A DNA stretch of 64,000 bases, taken from assembly GCA_918807975.1 (NCBI GenBank), contig OU964919.1, positions 14,836,001 through 14,900,000 of the forward strand, written 5' to 3'. Each line of letters opens with the position of its first letter. The stretch's first letter is position 1. This document shows positions 36,701 through 44,400 of the stretch, piece by piece. Source of the stretch: Aplidium turbinatum. Lineage: Eukaryota > Chordata > Ascidiacea > Aplousobranchia > Polyclinidae. The notes beneath the pieces are model-generated. The model saw only the letters and a list, made by a program, of their open reading frames with translations. It was not told where the DNA came from and made no database searches. The position numbers and the translations under genes were made by a program.

Positions 36701-37910
36701 TCAACAGATTTGACAAGTGGTCGATTATCACAGGCTTAAACATTTGGTTCCACATCACTGTTAGTCAAAAACTCTACAGTAGGCTTAGATGAAAAAATTT
36801 CAAATGAATCATTTTCAACTTCTTCTTTCTAAATGTTTAAATTTTTAACGAACGCTTCAAGTTTTTAATTTCTTGATTTCAATGTAAAAACATTGGTGTT
36901 TTTTCCTTAGATGGATAAATTAAGTTCTTTCCATTTTTCAAGCAAATCTCACAAATAGCATAATTTTGAAAGTCAGATGTCATTGCAGAAATGATGGACC
37001 AAGTTTGATTTTTTTTCGACTTCATTTTTCAACGTTAATAGCATTTTTAAAGTTTTGTTTTTGAGAGCCATCTTACTTCACAATCCAGTAAAAAGGGATT
37101 TAAACTGAACTCTCATTCATTAAATTTCACCATAAACTTGCAAAAATACGGGTATTGAGTGCGCGACTCTTAATAAAGTTAATATTTTCACAGCATCTTG
37201 CACAATAGCATTTTGATGAGGATATATTCTTTTTAGATATTAAGGTCTCGCAATGAATCATAGCCTATAGTGTGTAAATGCAACATGACTGTGTAGGCCT
37301 GTCACTCGCAAATCGCACTTTTGCATGAAACCCAGCTGTATGTCCTGTCATTGCAGAAGCTCCCTCAGTAGACATGCCAACACAGTCCTTCCAAAATAGC
37401 TCCACTTCCGTGCAAAGTTTGACAAAATTATCGTTACCGTTCGATTTTTTTAACCAGCTTTCGATTGATTCGATTAGGTTTACTTTTTCAATATTTAGCT
37501 GCTAGCATGCAGTCCTCAAGCTAGCGCACTACCAGGGCAAGGCCTATTTAAGCAGAATCTACAACTCAGTTAAGAATAATGTTTTGAACAGTCACATCAG
37601 TTTCAACAACTGCGTTATAAAATAAAGGTCTGGAAAGTACCATAGAATAATATGCACTACTTTATGTAAAATTGGTATAACTTACTCTCTGCGACCCCTG
37701 AAGTTCGTTACGCGACCCCCAGTTTGGGAAGCCCTGGCCTATAATGCTGTTTCCTTTTTGGACTTATAATGCGAAACTTTTTGGACTTATAGAAATTATG
37801 CGTGTTTTCTATAAACTGATTTAATGTTAAACTAATGTCTTGTAGGTCCGCCTGTCATCGCCGGCTCTGATGCAGTGACCGCGTATCCTGTGCCGTACCA
37901 GAAGAGGTAG
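8365..37910 (+). CDS. ZNF608/609-like: ZNF608/ZNF609 (scribbler/brakeless) family zinc-finger regulator, complete 15-exon coding region
   Basis: Joined exons 8365-9732, 22023-22560, 25200-25287, 27946-28117, 28468-28621, 28907-28979, 29177-29739, 29909-31814, 32243-32528, 33073-33354, 33837-33996, 34862-34994, 35151-35251, 35354-35554 and 37846-37910 sum to 6090 nt: 2029 residues plus stop, every junction GT-AG and in frame. Diagnostic blocks: SSGDE…GNLVIDL near the N terminus (vertebrate SGDEWD…GNLIIDL); the family hallmark [14 protein letters not shown]…[19 protein letters not shown]…KHDWAPPRF at about residues 600-666; one C2H2 finger, C788-x4-C793-x12-H806-x4-H811, followed by HAH. The rest is Ser/Pro/His-rich and disordered, with poly-Q at 1638-1650. 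Family knowledge: ZNF609/ZNF608 and Drosophila scribbler/brakeless are nuclear transcriptional cofactors. Length is somewhat above the vertebrate proteins. There is one family member here, so 608 and 609 are not separated. Confidence 0.93.
12111..12318. mobile_element. 208-bp inverted-repeat element with ~62-bp arms
   Basis: The left arm starts tgagcattataacaatata and runs to about 12173. Its reverse complement ends at 12318 with only a couple of mismatches across about 62 bp. The loop of roughly 80 bases is unique and AT-rich. Such near-identity between arms points to recent origin or gene conversion. There is no clear target duplication and no coding content, so this is probably a MITE. Confidence 0.75.
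13268..13362. mobile_element. Foldback MITE copy with intact palindromic core
   Basis: The arms aaaattggtcatttata and tataaataaccaattttt flank the core ttaacgttgacagacgttaa. The whole can fold on itself for about 40 bp. It is a copy or relative of the dispersed foldback family (2297-2376, 25553-25640, 40778-40848). Confidence 0.5.
13904..13976. repeat. Palindromic MITE-like repeat
   Basis: The arm tatcacactaaaattggcaa is mirrored by ttgtcaatttagtgtggta, with an AT-rich loop. A further gtagtgtgata lies just upstream near 13867, suggesting a slightly larger decayed element. Confidence 0.5.
16469..16792. repeat. Inverted pair of a TAATCTGCCGGTCGCTGCAGCA-like segment
   Basis: A 22-base segment at about 16469-16491 recurs as its reverse complement at about 16771-16792 with one difference. 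Each is accompanied by cactccatc. A tRNA B-box-like sequence (gggttcgatttccacc) lies between them at about 16602, so the pair may be parts of SINE copies in opposite orientation. Confidence 0.35.
21787..21937. repeat. Three imperfect tandem repeats, ~50-bp unit
   Basis: The pattern aattgcgt-tt-tg-c-agatatgtcaaaaacat-ca-gaaaa occurs three times in succession with increasing divergence, ending about 85 bases before the exon 2 acceptor. It does not encode protein in frame with the neighbouring exon. Confidence 0.7.
22023..22560 (+). CDS. ZNF608/609-like: ZNF608/609-like exon 2, residues 457-636
   Basis: The acceptor is tttttcag|GATCAA and the donor ACAG|gtaaat, phase 1. The exon encodes a Ser/Thr-rich stretch and then the start of the strongly conserved family domain: [11 protein letters not shown] followed by [13 protein letters not shown]. 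This is nearly residue-for-residue the human ZNF609 block before [10 protein letters not shown], and it continues exactly in exon 3. Confidence 0.93.
22561..25199 (+). other. ZNF608/609-like intron 2
   Basis: It holds foldback repeat copies at about 23570-23612 and 23886-23955 (CCCAGCCAGCAAAAG start) and a third at about 24984-25060 (CCCAGCTGGCAAA start). Nothing else was recognised. Confidence 0.55.
25200..25287 (+). CDS. ZNF608/609-like: ZNF608/609-like exon 3, residues 636-665
   Basis: The acceptor is tcacag|GCGTAC and the donor CCCCG|gtaagt. This 88-base exon encodes [19 protein letters not shown] and then TKHDWAPPR, the most conserved signature of the ZNF608/609/scribbler family. It is what makes the identification secure. 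Confidence 0.95.
25553..25640. mobile_element. Foldback MITE copy
   Basis: It begins CCCAGACAGCAAAATCAG, as the element at 2297 does, and carries the core attgatttaacgtctgcaca followed by the opposite arm ttaaatcaacgtat. The right terminal repeat is decayed. Confidence 0.55.
27385..27620. repeat. Interspersed repeat, copy 2 (related to 815-1075)
   Basis: This aligns in the same orientation with 815-1075. Each has cacattcttc, then tgcat-caatggt-like and ggaaaggg segments in the same order. Family not recognised. Confidence 0.45.
27946..28117 (+). CDS. ZNF608/609-like: ZNF608/609-like exon 4, residues 665-722
   Basis: The acceptor is tttgtag|GTTTTC and the donor AACAAG|gtaacg, phase 0. It begins with the F of APPRF, then [20 protein letters not shown], paralleling the human segment DSPTSDLEMRNGRGRGKR. 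A basic RPKRARG stretch could be an AT-hook-like or nuclear-localisation segment. Confidence 0.92.
28468..28621 (+). CDS. ZNF608/609-like: ZNF608/609-like exon 5, residues 723-774
   Basis: The acceptor is a tandem NAGNAG site, tggtcagcag: splicing after either CAG keeps frame and adds or drops one Gln. The donor is ATGGAG|gtaagc, phase 1. The exon encodes a basic, polar stretch ([13 protein letters not shown]) typical of the region before the family zinc finger. Confidence 0.88.
28907..28979 (+). CDS. ZNF608/609-like: ZNF608/609-like exon 6, first half of the C2H2 finger
   Basis: The acceptor is acaacag|GCAGTG and the donor TATAA|gtgagt, phase 2. The 73-base exon encodes [13 protein letters not shown], with both zinc-binding cysteines (788, 793). 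It is too short to find by open-frame search and is established by frame continuity and by the histidine half in exon 7. Confidence 0.92.
29177..29739 (+). CDS. ZNF608/609-like: ZNF608/609-like exon 7, second half of the C2H2 finger and acidic region
   Basis: The acceptor is gattccag|GCATGT and the donor CCACAG|gtttgt, phase 1. It opens with [13 protein letters not shown], which supplies the two zinc-binding histidines and matches vertebrate HINGLKYHQxHAH. An acidic, Ser-rich, presumably disordered stretch follows. Confidence 0.93.
29909..31814 (+). CDS. ZNF608/609-like: ZNF608/609-like exon 8, long Ser/Pro-rich exon, residues 986-1621
   Basis: The acceptor is ttctgacag|TTACAA and the donor GTCAA|gtaggt, phase 2. 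Reading past the donor gives a stop at once, supporting the splice. The exon encodes about 635 residues of Ser/Thr/Pro/His-rich low-complexity sequence and, near its end, an alanine/tyrosine-rich [19 protein letters not shown] segment resembling the PxYDPxY-type region of ZNF608/609. Confidence 0.92.
31815..32242 (+). other. ZNF608/609-like intron 8
   Basis: This short AT-rich intron (428 bp) shows no element beyond splice signals. Confidence 0.6.
32243..32528 (+). CDS. ZNF608/609-like: ZNF608/609-like exon 9, poly-glutamine exon, residues 1621-1716
   Basis: The acceptor is gattttcag|GCAACA and the donor TCTCAG|gttaga, phase 0. It encodes [13 protein letters not shown], then 13 glutamines (six CAG, six CAA, one CAG at 32292-32330). 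The mixed CAG/CAA coding should make the tract fairly stable in length. Confidence 0.9.
32529..33072 (+). other. ZNF608/609-like intron 9 with a foldback repeat
   Basis: A perfect core tttcaacgtctgcagacgtt followed by gaatcaat lies at about 32900-32930. The rest is unremarkable AT-rich sequence. Confidence 0.55.
33073..33354 (+). CDS. ZNF608/609-like: ZNF608/609-like exon 10, residues 1717-1810
   Basis: The acceptor is cttatttcag|ATCACA and the donor GAAAAG|gtaacc, phase 0 on both sides. It encodes a Ser/Pro-rich stretch with [18 protein letters not shown]-like basic and acidic alternation. The [11 protein letters not shown] end resembles SP/TP phosphosite-rich tails. Confidence 0.88.
33837..33996 (+). 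CDS. ZNF608/609-like: ZNF608/609-like exon 11, residues 1811-1864
   Basis: The acceptor is tctttcag|CCAAAG and the donor CCACTG|gtgagg, phase 1. It encodes a segment with [20 protein letters not shown], tyrosine- and proline-rich as in the vertebrate C-terminal region. Confidence 0.88.
33997..34861 (+). other. ZNF608/609-like intron 11
   Basis: It contains a tRNA-like SINE head at about 34463-34580. Otherwise no feature was seen. Confidence 0.5.
34455..34600 (+). mobile_element. tRNA-derived SINE fragment
   Basis: A-box-like tagccaagtgttgagag and B-box GGTTCGACACC are spaced as in a tRNA promoter (about 30-40 bases). They are followed by a body with tctttggcaatacac, a layout common to tRNA-derived SINEs. 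It cannot fold as a functional tRNA, and a tail is not evident. Confidence 0.5.
34862..34994 (+). CDS. ZNF608/609-like: ZNF608/609-like exon 12, residues 1864-1908
   Basis: The acceptor is tgcaacag|GTTATG and the donor CAAAG|gtacaa, phase 2. It encodes [20 protein letters not shown], a Gly/Pro-rich stretch, then [15 protein letters not shown]. Confidence 0.88.
35151..35251 (+). CDS. ZNF608/609-like: ZNF608/609-like exon 13, residues 1908-1942
   Basis: The acceptor is another tandem NAGNAG, gcttgcagcag. Use of the first gives SR, of the second R; both stay in frame. The donor is GAGAAG|gtgaac, phase 1. The exon encodes [18 protein letters not shown] and a basic MKDRRLRE segment. Confidence 0.85.
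35354..35554 (+). CDS. ZNF608/609-like: ZNF608/609-like exon 14, His-rich, residues 1942-2009
   Basis: The acceptor is tcttttcag|TTCCAA and the donor TATCCAG|gtgggg, phase 1. It encodes [17 protein letters not shown], a proline run, and a histidine-rich run [11 protein letters not shown], as is typical of the C-terminal part of the family. Confidence 0.88.
35555..37845 (+). other. ZNF608/609-like last intron, hosting a hAT transposon
   Basis: The 2291-bp intron consists mostly of the 1689-bp hAT element at 36048-37736. Just upstream of it (35685-35730) is a foldback-repeat core copy, tttacattgatgcattgtct. Excluding the transposon, the intron would be about 600 bp. Confidence 0.7.
36048..37736 (-). 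mobile_element. hAT transposon with decayed transposase, 8-bp TSD GCCTATAA
   Basis: The terminal inverted repeats are CAGGGCTTCCCAAAC and GTTTGGGAAGCCCTG, with exact 8-bp duplications GCCTATAA at 36040-36047 and 37737-37744. On the minus strand, 36458-36270 encodes a hAT dimerisation-domain tail with KYRSTLD and a RKQSHSSH end. About 37380-37321 encodes [11 protein letters not shown], the conserved DGA-like transposase motif. The reading frames are interrupted, so this copy is not autonomous. It sits inside the last intron of the ZNF608/609-like gene, antisense to it. Confidence 0.93.
37846..37910 (+). CDS. ZNF608/609-like: ZNF608/609-like exon 15, C terminus and stop
   Basis: The acceptor is gtcttgtag|GTCCGC. 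It encodes [20 protein letters not shown], then Arg and a TAG stop at 37908-37910. The stop is part of ggtagcctatg. The same place looks like a donor (AAGAG|gtagcc), and a possible acceptor attgcag|AGATTAA follows at 37993, so an alternative end adding only Asp before TAA is conceivable. Confidence 0.8.
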
Positions 37911-38432
37911 CCTATGCAATAAAATGTGATGATTTTGACTGTTATGCTAAAACTTCAAAATTCAACAACAAATGATATGAAAATTTATTGCAGAGATTAA
38001 CGAATGACAAAGAAAATTTGTCCACGTCGTGATGCTGGTGACTGTCTTAACTCATTCGAGCGTGACGAAGAGGTTTTCAAATGCTTGAATCAAGCATACA
38101 ACACCATTTCTCATCCAGAATATATATGCTATTCAAAAACAGTGATATTACGCACAAAAACTTACAACACCGTTTTGTTGCAATTTTTACACTGATTTCG
38201 CATATTCTAGGTGTTGCCAAAGCGTGAAGTACTCGTACGATAGATTGTTACGCTCTCTTGAAGCATTCATTTAATGCTGTTTCTTGTGCAAGATTTTTGT
38301 TTGTTCTGTGCTGCTTTCAAAATTTTATTGGTGTTTTTTTAATTTTTTGAAAAGGTCAATGCATGTGGCAACATTGTGTGTGAGCAACTATTTTAAAATT
38401 GTGTTTCGGCGAATTCTTGCTTGTTTAATAAA
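37911..38432 (+). promoter_or_regulatory. Putative 3' UTR and poly(A) signals of the ZNF608/609-like gene
   Basis: AATAAA occurs at 37918-37923, only eight bases past the stop and probably too close to be used alone. A second AATAAA is at 38427-38432, followed by T/G-rich sequence. No homology can confirm the mRNA end. Confidence 0.35.
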
Positions 38433-40126
38433 ACCGCGCCAATTTATGCTAATTATGTCGAACCAAACTGGGTGAACCGCAGTTTTTCAGGTTTAGAGCG
38501 TAAATAATCGACGACATGATGAAGTGAGCAGTGTGGGCGTCTAGGCACATTCTGTCGATTAGATCGGCACATTGAACATGTGGCTGTATCTTGGGAAACC
38601 ACTTTAAGGGGTTGTTTTAATCAAGATCATGGTTCTAACATCCTTCAGAGTTTTGTATTGAACAGCTTCTAATGACACAACATGAGTGAGACATCGGCTT
38701 TCTTGCCTTTCTCTTCACTTCAACCACCAAGCGCAAGCCTGGATTTCAGTTGTGCAATAGGCCTACATTTTTATTTTTGACCATCGCACTGGAAATGAAA
38801 GTTGACGCTTGAAAGGCATGACCATGCAACGCCCGGTGCGGTATACCAACTGAATCTCATGTTTTCTACTAAACTTATTTCGATGGAAAGCTTCACCAAT
38901 CCGCAGGTTTTCGTTCGTTAATTTCTATAATAAAATTACCGGTAATGGATAGCATAGTGGTGCCCAAAGAGTTAGAGAAAAAATATGAGACAAATATATT
39001 AATTTTTTTTTTACAAGTGTAGATAGAACGATCTGTTTCAGCTTGATGCTGTGGTAATATCTATTTGTCACAAGCTTTCAAAACACAGCTCCTTCGATTG
39101 GGGAGCTGTCGAATAAAGTAACGGTCATGCTCTAAAAACGAAACTCAATATATAAACAATAAAAAAGTTGTCTTCCACAAATTAATAGCAAAGCGATTAT
39201 TCTAAATACGTTGATGCGTTTTCAAATAGCGCCAGTGTAGCCTATATCAGTGTTTGGCTGTCGAGTGTACAAAGTAGTCAAAATAGTGAAATAACATCGT
39301 GCTTTGGCCAATAGGCTGGCCTGTCAGGATAGCACCGATTCTTCGCGGAGCATCCTACATTTCCTTGGGGTTCCAACACAGTACCGTACCTGTTTTTGTC
39401 AAGTGCTCATCTTTGTGGGCTTATTCGTCCTCATTTCCTACTTTCAAGGTTAAGGGGACAAAGACATTTACGACAGAATACACAATTATCAGATGTATTT
39501 GCACTATGAAGCTTCATCATGATTGCAACAATTCAAAGAAAACGACGGAGTCAAAAAAAACAACAACAGAAACACAGATTGCAACAGAATTTTTACAAAA
39601 AATTCAACAGTACAGTAGATTACAGCGTCTTAGCTGGAATGGCATCCGAAATACAAAACTGAAATTGCATAAGTGGGCTCAGCCACAAGAAACTATTCTT
39701 AGCAATTCACAAAAAAATTAAAGGTGTTGCCAGGGACATGACACGCAAGGAGACAATTTTAGAATGGTTATTGAATTTTCAAGTTTGACATAATGTGCCA
39801 CCGCTGCCTCAACACTCATTTTAATACTGTAATCATATTACTGGGTTATGCCAAATTTGTGACAATAGCCTACGGACATTTAGAATTACGGACAACCTTG
39901 TGATGTATTGTAGCAATCGTGTTAAAACGATTCGCAACTTTTGAAGGAGGCAGTTTTAAGACTCACGGTTGAAAACGTGGGAAAGGTAGGCCTACGTGTT
40001 GAAAGATTTCGCAGGGTATGAAACGTGGAAATTACCTTTCCATCCAGCAATCAGTCTCGTTTTACATTGATTCAACGTCTACATCGTTGAAATGAGACTA
40101 TTTGCAAGCTGAGTTTCTGTAGCATG

Positions 40127-40391
40127 CAGGGCCGGATTTAGCTGATGGGGGGCCCGGGGCACTTTTAGATCGGGGGGTCCCCCTGCAAAATTTTTTTTCA
40201 AGCCTACGGCGCCAAAAACCACCTCTGCGTCTACAGTAGCATCTATCCAGCACTGCACAGAATTTTGCAGAAACTTCAAAGGCAGAAAGGAAGAAAAAAT
40301 AACACTAAATCACATTTTTTCCACGTAAGGGGGCCCTTCAAAAGTCGGGGGGCCCGGGGCACCTGCCCCCTCCCCCCTAAATCCGGGCCTG
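40127..40391. mobile_element. hAT MITE, CAGGGCCGGATTTAG family copy 1, TSD GTAGCATG
   Basis: The ends are CAGGGCCGGATTTAG and CTAAATCCGGGCCTG, with exact 8-bp duplications GTAGCATG on both sides (40119-40126, 40392-40399). The 265-bp interior has GGGGGCCCGGGGCAC near both ends and no coding capacity. It is closely related to the element at 51629-51862. Confidence 0.93.
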
Positions 40392-40777
40392 GTAGCATGC
40401 CATGCAATTGAGATGAGCTACTCTAAATTAAAGGTTTATAGATTTTTGTGAGTGCCAAGTGATACGCATACATGTTTGGATTGAGCGCAGTATTTTCGTT
40501 CGAGAAACAAGCACCGTTATATAAAATATTTCACAAGACAAACCTGCTTGAAGCAAAAGGCACGTCATAAAATTCAAAAATCAACCAATAAACGTGAAAC
40601 AGTGAAAAAGTAACGAAAGGAATCAGATAGAGCGCGCATATCTACAAATCATTATCTTACTTAAAACTATATCTACGATATATACATAGAAGCAACAGCA
40701 GGGCTAACAAGTCATGATGTTACAGAAAATCAACCGTTGATTTGCTGTATGAGAATGCGCTGTATAGCAAAGCTAAC

Positions 40778-40848
40778 CCAGTCGGAAAATCAGTAACGTC
40801 TGTAGACGTTAAATCAATGTGAAAAGTGACTAATTCGCTGACTGGGAA
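40778..40848. mobile_element. Foldback MITE copy
   Basis: It begins CCCAGTCGGAAAATCAG and ends GCTGACTGGG, with the core aacgtctgtagacgttaaat in the middle. Both ends and core are recognisable, making this one of the best-preserved copies besides 2297-2376. Confidence 0.6.
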
Positions 40849-40909
40849 ACGACTACAACAAACACATGTCTGTAGGTGTAACAAATATTGATTGAATGTT
40901 ATCAGATTT

Positions 40910-41105
40910 CAGAGGTAGGACGGCTCGGCTTTCCAATAATGCAAACTTGGTTCGACTCCCGGCTTAAACTGGTTGTTGTAAGCACCGTTCACCTCTACCC
41001 ATAGTGTGGTGAATTGGGCGGATGTAGTTGCTGAAAGGCGGCCCAGAGAAAGGAACTGGCTACTCTCGTTAGTACCGAAGGCGTAATGCAATAGAAATTT
41101 CATCT
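40910..41105 (+). mobile_element. Possible tRNA-derived SINE fragment
   Basis: A perfect B-box GGTTCGACTCC lies at about 40949-40959, but an A-box is not clear. Downstream text with tctaccca and gcccagagaaagg weakly resembles the body of the SINE at 52105-52405. Low confidence. Confidence 0.3.
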
Positions 41106-41362
41106 TCTCATCTCCCCAAAGTCAGTAACTAAGTGTGGCATCACATTTTACCAGTTTTTAAGAAATCTCAAGACTTTCAACTTATTTTTTGTGAGTTAAA
41201 CTAAAAAAAAAATGCAATGGCTATGCAGTAACTAGGCTTCATACGCTTGTTGTACTGCACGAAAATTCTTTGTCAAGGCTACATATCCGGAGAGAAACCC
41301 AAGCTTCAAATCATAGCAGCCAATTTGCTAATCTTGAGTCAACGACAATGAACAGCAGCAAT

Positions 41363-41489
41363 TCAGTCCGACCAGTTGTAGAAGTAAGTCATTTGCCAGG
41401 CCGGGATATATTTGCAAAGCGGTTGAAACAGGTACTGACCGAACGGAACCGCATCGGAAAGAAATGTTAACGTAGAAAGAAGTTTGCAC
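41363..41489 (-). CDS. PEX16: PEX16 exon 8, residues 316-357 and stop
   Basis: The acceptor is tttccacag|GTGCAA and the TGA stop is at 41365-41363. It encodes CKLLSTLTFLSDAVPFGQYL, then FQPLCKYIPAWQ and MTYFYNWSD, the characteristic PEX16 C terminus. A short antisense open frame overlapping it is only a shadow. Confidence 0.94.
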
Positions 41490-44400
41490 CTGTGGAAAAG
41501 TAAAAATACCAATACAGATTTTTGCTGATTTTGTATCGTAAATCAAACAACGTATTAAATAGAGTAAGAGCTGAAAGTACATTAGAAAAAATGTCTATGC
41601 ACTATATTTGAACTTTACTGTATGGTAGCTAGCCTGTACTATAATGATTGACGACAGGAGTGATACAATGAATTTATAGTGGTACTTAAAAGCATTAAAA
41701 ATGGTATTGTGAAATTATCTTTGCTGACAAATTTTGTAAGAAAACCAGGCAAAATCGCAAACTGACAACGCATACACTAAGAGCCGTAGAGAGGATAATT
41801 TGGGCCCGGTCCCCAGATCCTCGGGCCCTAAATGAAAAAAAAAACACATTCAATCCAAAGAATACGCGGTGATTTCTTTTTCTCTTCCCGGGCATCTAGG
41901 AATGGTCAAAGGCTCTTAAAATCACCACGGTCCTTGGTCTAAAAGCACCCCCTGAACCCTCCCTGTCAACGCGACTGTATATACTTGAATACGTAACACA
42001 ATGTCGGGTTTACGTAATAAAAACCTCAAAATGACTTACTCAACAAATCTATCATACATTGGAGAACGCAACAAGTAGAAAAGTAACTTTGCGTAACGGC
42101 GACGCAACTCCTTCCTCTCGCTGGTGTTGTACGGCGTACGTGTGCACGTCGATGACGCAGTTGCTCGGTGAAGCAGAACGTGAGATGAGCTGTCCATCAG
42201 AAGTGCGATCAACCATGGAAAGATGGATTTAGATCCAAAAGCACCGGATGTGAGAACTGAACAGCAAATAGTAAAACATTTCAGAAAATCTTTGTGTAAA
42301 TGCAAAAGAAACTTCTTTGATTCCTCACAGAACACAACCCAGAAGAACTGAGAAGAGCTAAAAATCACCAAGTGCACTAATCATTGACACTACCATGACA
42401 CACTACCCGGTATTTTACAACCAATTGGTGTAAAATAAATTATTCCTTAAGGATTCACTGCTCAGCCAGTGATCAGCAACATCTTTACATAGTGATCAGT
42501 GATACCAGTGATAACCAGTCAACCAGTGATACATTATACCAGTCAACCAGTCAACCAGTGATACATTATGAAACTCCGCAAGCAAACACAACTGACAAAA
42601 ACCTTAGGTTTTTTTGTTATTTGGGATGAAATAGAAAGCATGAGCATGAAATTTAAGCTTACGCTTAACTTATACGCTTCATGTTTGACGCCGCTTTCAC
42701 GTTCTGTTTTCTCGCATGAACATCATCAGAAAGGTAAATCATCTTGACCAGCAGCAGCACTATTCAGCATTGAATTAACGTTTTCGGTTTTAGTACATTA
42801 CCTTAGAAAGACGTTTCTTGTTTGATCACAACAAAACAAATTACCGTGAACCAAAGGACGGGCAGCGTGAAGGCATTCTGCAACTTTCTCTGTTTTATTA
42901 AGAGGAGTAGATGGAAGATTGGCAAAGAGATTGTGATTAGTTTTCGATGAAGACCACTCGGGATCCAGGGAGAGACTGTGTAATGTCCTCCTCCTCTGTC
43001 CGGGATTGGTACCGATGTAAATCACTTCGGGTTCGTCATCTGATTTTGATGAAGTGTTTGTTAGAACTTATAATATATATGTAGTATGTACGGTAGCATT
43101 GCTGATTTGCATTCAGAGATTGGTGGCATTTGCACTCTAATCTCTTAACATCCTTTTTCAAAGAACCGATTTTTGCAATAAATAAAATAATTTACCACTG
43201 CTTATGCTGTATACATATAATAATTATAATGTATATACGATAATAATATGAAATATTGAATTATATATGTATCAGTAGGTGACTGTGTAAAGAATGCAAT
43301 GATATATAGCTCAAGCTGCCACGGTCTTCACCGCTGCTGTGCTCATTCTTCCCGCATATTTCTCAATCACCACTGCGTGAACCAGTGCAGCTAATAAAAA
43401 CGCAACAAATAAGTTAGGTGAAGAATTAGATGATGTAAATAGTGCTGATAAATCTCAGATACCTTGTCCTTGTACAAAAAAGGCGACAAGTTGATCGGTT
43501 GGTAGAAAAACAAACTTTCCACAAATTTAGAGAGAAAAAACTAAAAATGTAGATATGATTTCACATTCAGACACCAACCCAAAGCTATGCATCGTAGTAA
43601 GAGTAAACTTTTTACATCCCCTTGACCAACACACGGCAATCCAACAATTACCTGCAATGTGACTTTCTTCATGCGTAGTTGTAAAGACAAGTTTGGATGC
43701 ATTGATTAAGCTGGTGAACGAGTGGCTTTGAATTCCAGTTTCAAAAACGAATATCAGAAGGCAACGAAGGATTGTCTGTAAAAGTTAAGACGTTAAACTT
43801 TCTGGATTTAACGTTGTTTAATAAAGTTAATACTTGAAATGTTACCTTTAGGTAATTTAAACATTTTAACGAACTTAAAAACGGAGCATCTAAAACATAA
43901 GAATTAAACAAGCACACTACTGAGACTGTACACAGCTACAACTAACAGAGTTTGCCACATGTACTGAGGTGGTCCACACAAAAGGAACACAGACACGATG
44001 CAAGAGAGAGTGAAAGAGACGAGGTAAATGCAAAATACCAGAATGAACATAGACAGTTTCAAGGCAATTTACAATAATAATAATCGTTTATTAAAGTAAT
44101 GCAATCAAAAACAGTATACATACACTTCAGGTTAAAGTACAGTATAATTCCGTTAAAATATGAATAACATTTGAAGTTATTTATATTGTATTCTAACTGT
44201 AAACCATAGTTACATGTTAAATGATTGATAACTTCACCTTAATGATGCATATGAGAAGAATGACTGCCCATCTTGCTGTGGTGCCTCCGATCTTTTGTGC
44301 AGTTATTTCAATAAAAGCCTGGAAAAAAAGAAGCATTACAGTTGCAATATCATAAGCAATCAAGTAAACGTGTTTTTCAATCGAATCAAGAAACAATATT

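Larger units (their letters stand above)
38433..41362. other. Intergenic region between two convergent genes
   Basis: It lies between the 3' ends of the ZNF608/609-like gene (+) and PEX16 (-). It holds a foldback repeat at about 40040-40105, a hAT MITE at 40127-40391, another foldback MITE at 40778-40848 and a SINE-like segment at about 40910-41105. A 140-codon open frame at 39299-39721 (+) lacks an ATG start and recognisable motifs; I do not call it a gene. Confidence 0.5.

Noticed and set aside
39299-39721. A 140-codon open frame on the plus strand
   Set aside because: It has no ATG start, no recognised motif, and a composition drifting into poly-Lys/Thr from A-rich DNA. Part resembles a sequence near 53968-54055, suggesting repeat DNA.
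41270-41470. A 66-codon plus-strand open frame with an apparent donor (GTAGAA|gtaagt)
   Set aside because: It is antisense to the last exon of PEX16, whose C terminus (YIPAWQMTYFYNW) is clearly encoded on the minus strand. The apparent donor is chance.
41778-41925. A possible small element with TAAGAGCC ends and GGGCCC runs
   Set aside because: The terminal similarity is short and no target duplication is seen.
43310-43400. A possible extra PEX16 exon with a good acceptor (tttttattag)
   Set aside because: It ends in a stop in the required frame, and the exon at 43039-42845 joins perfectly with the preceding one.
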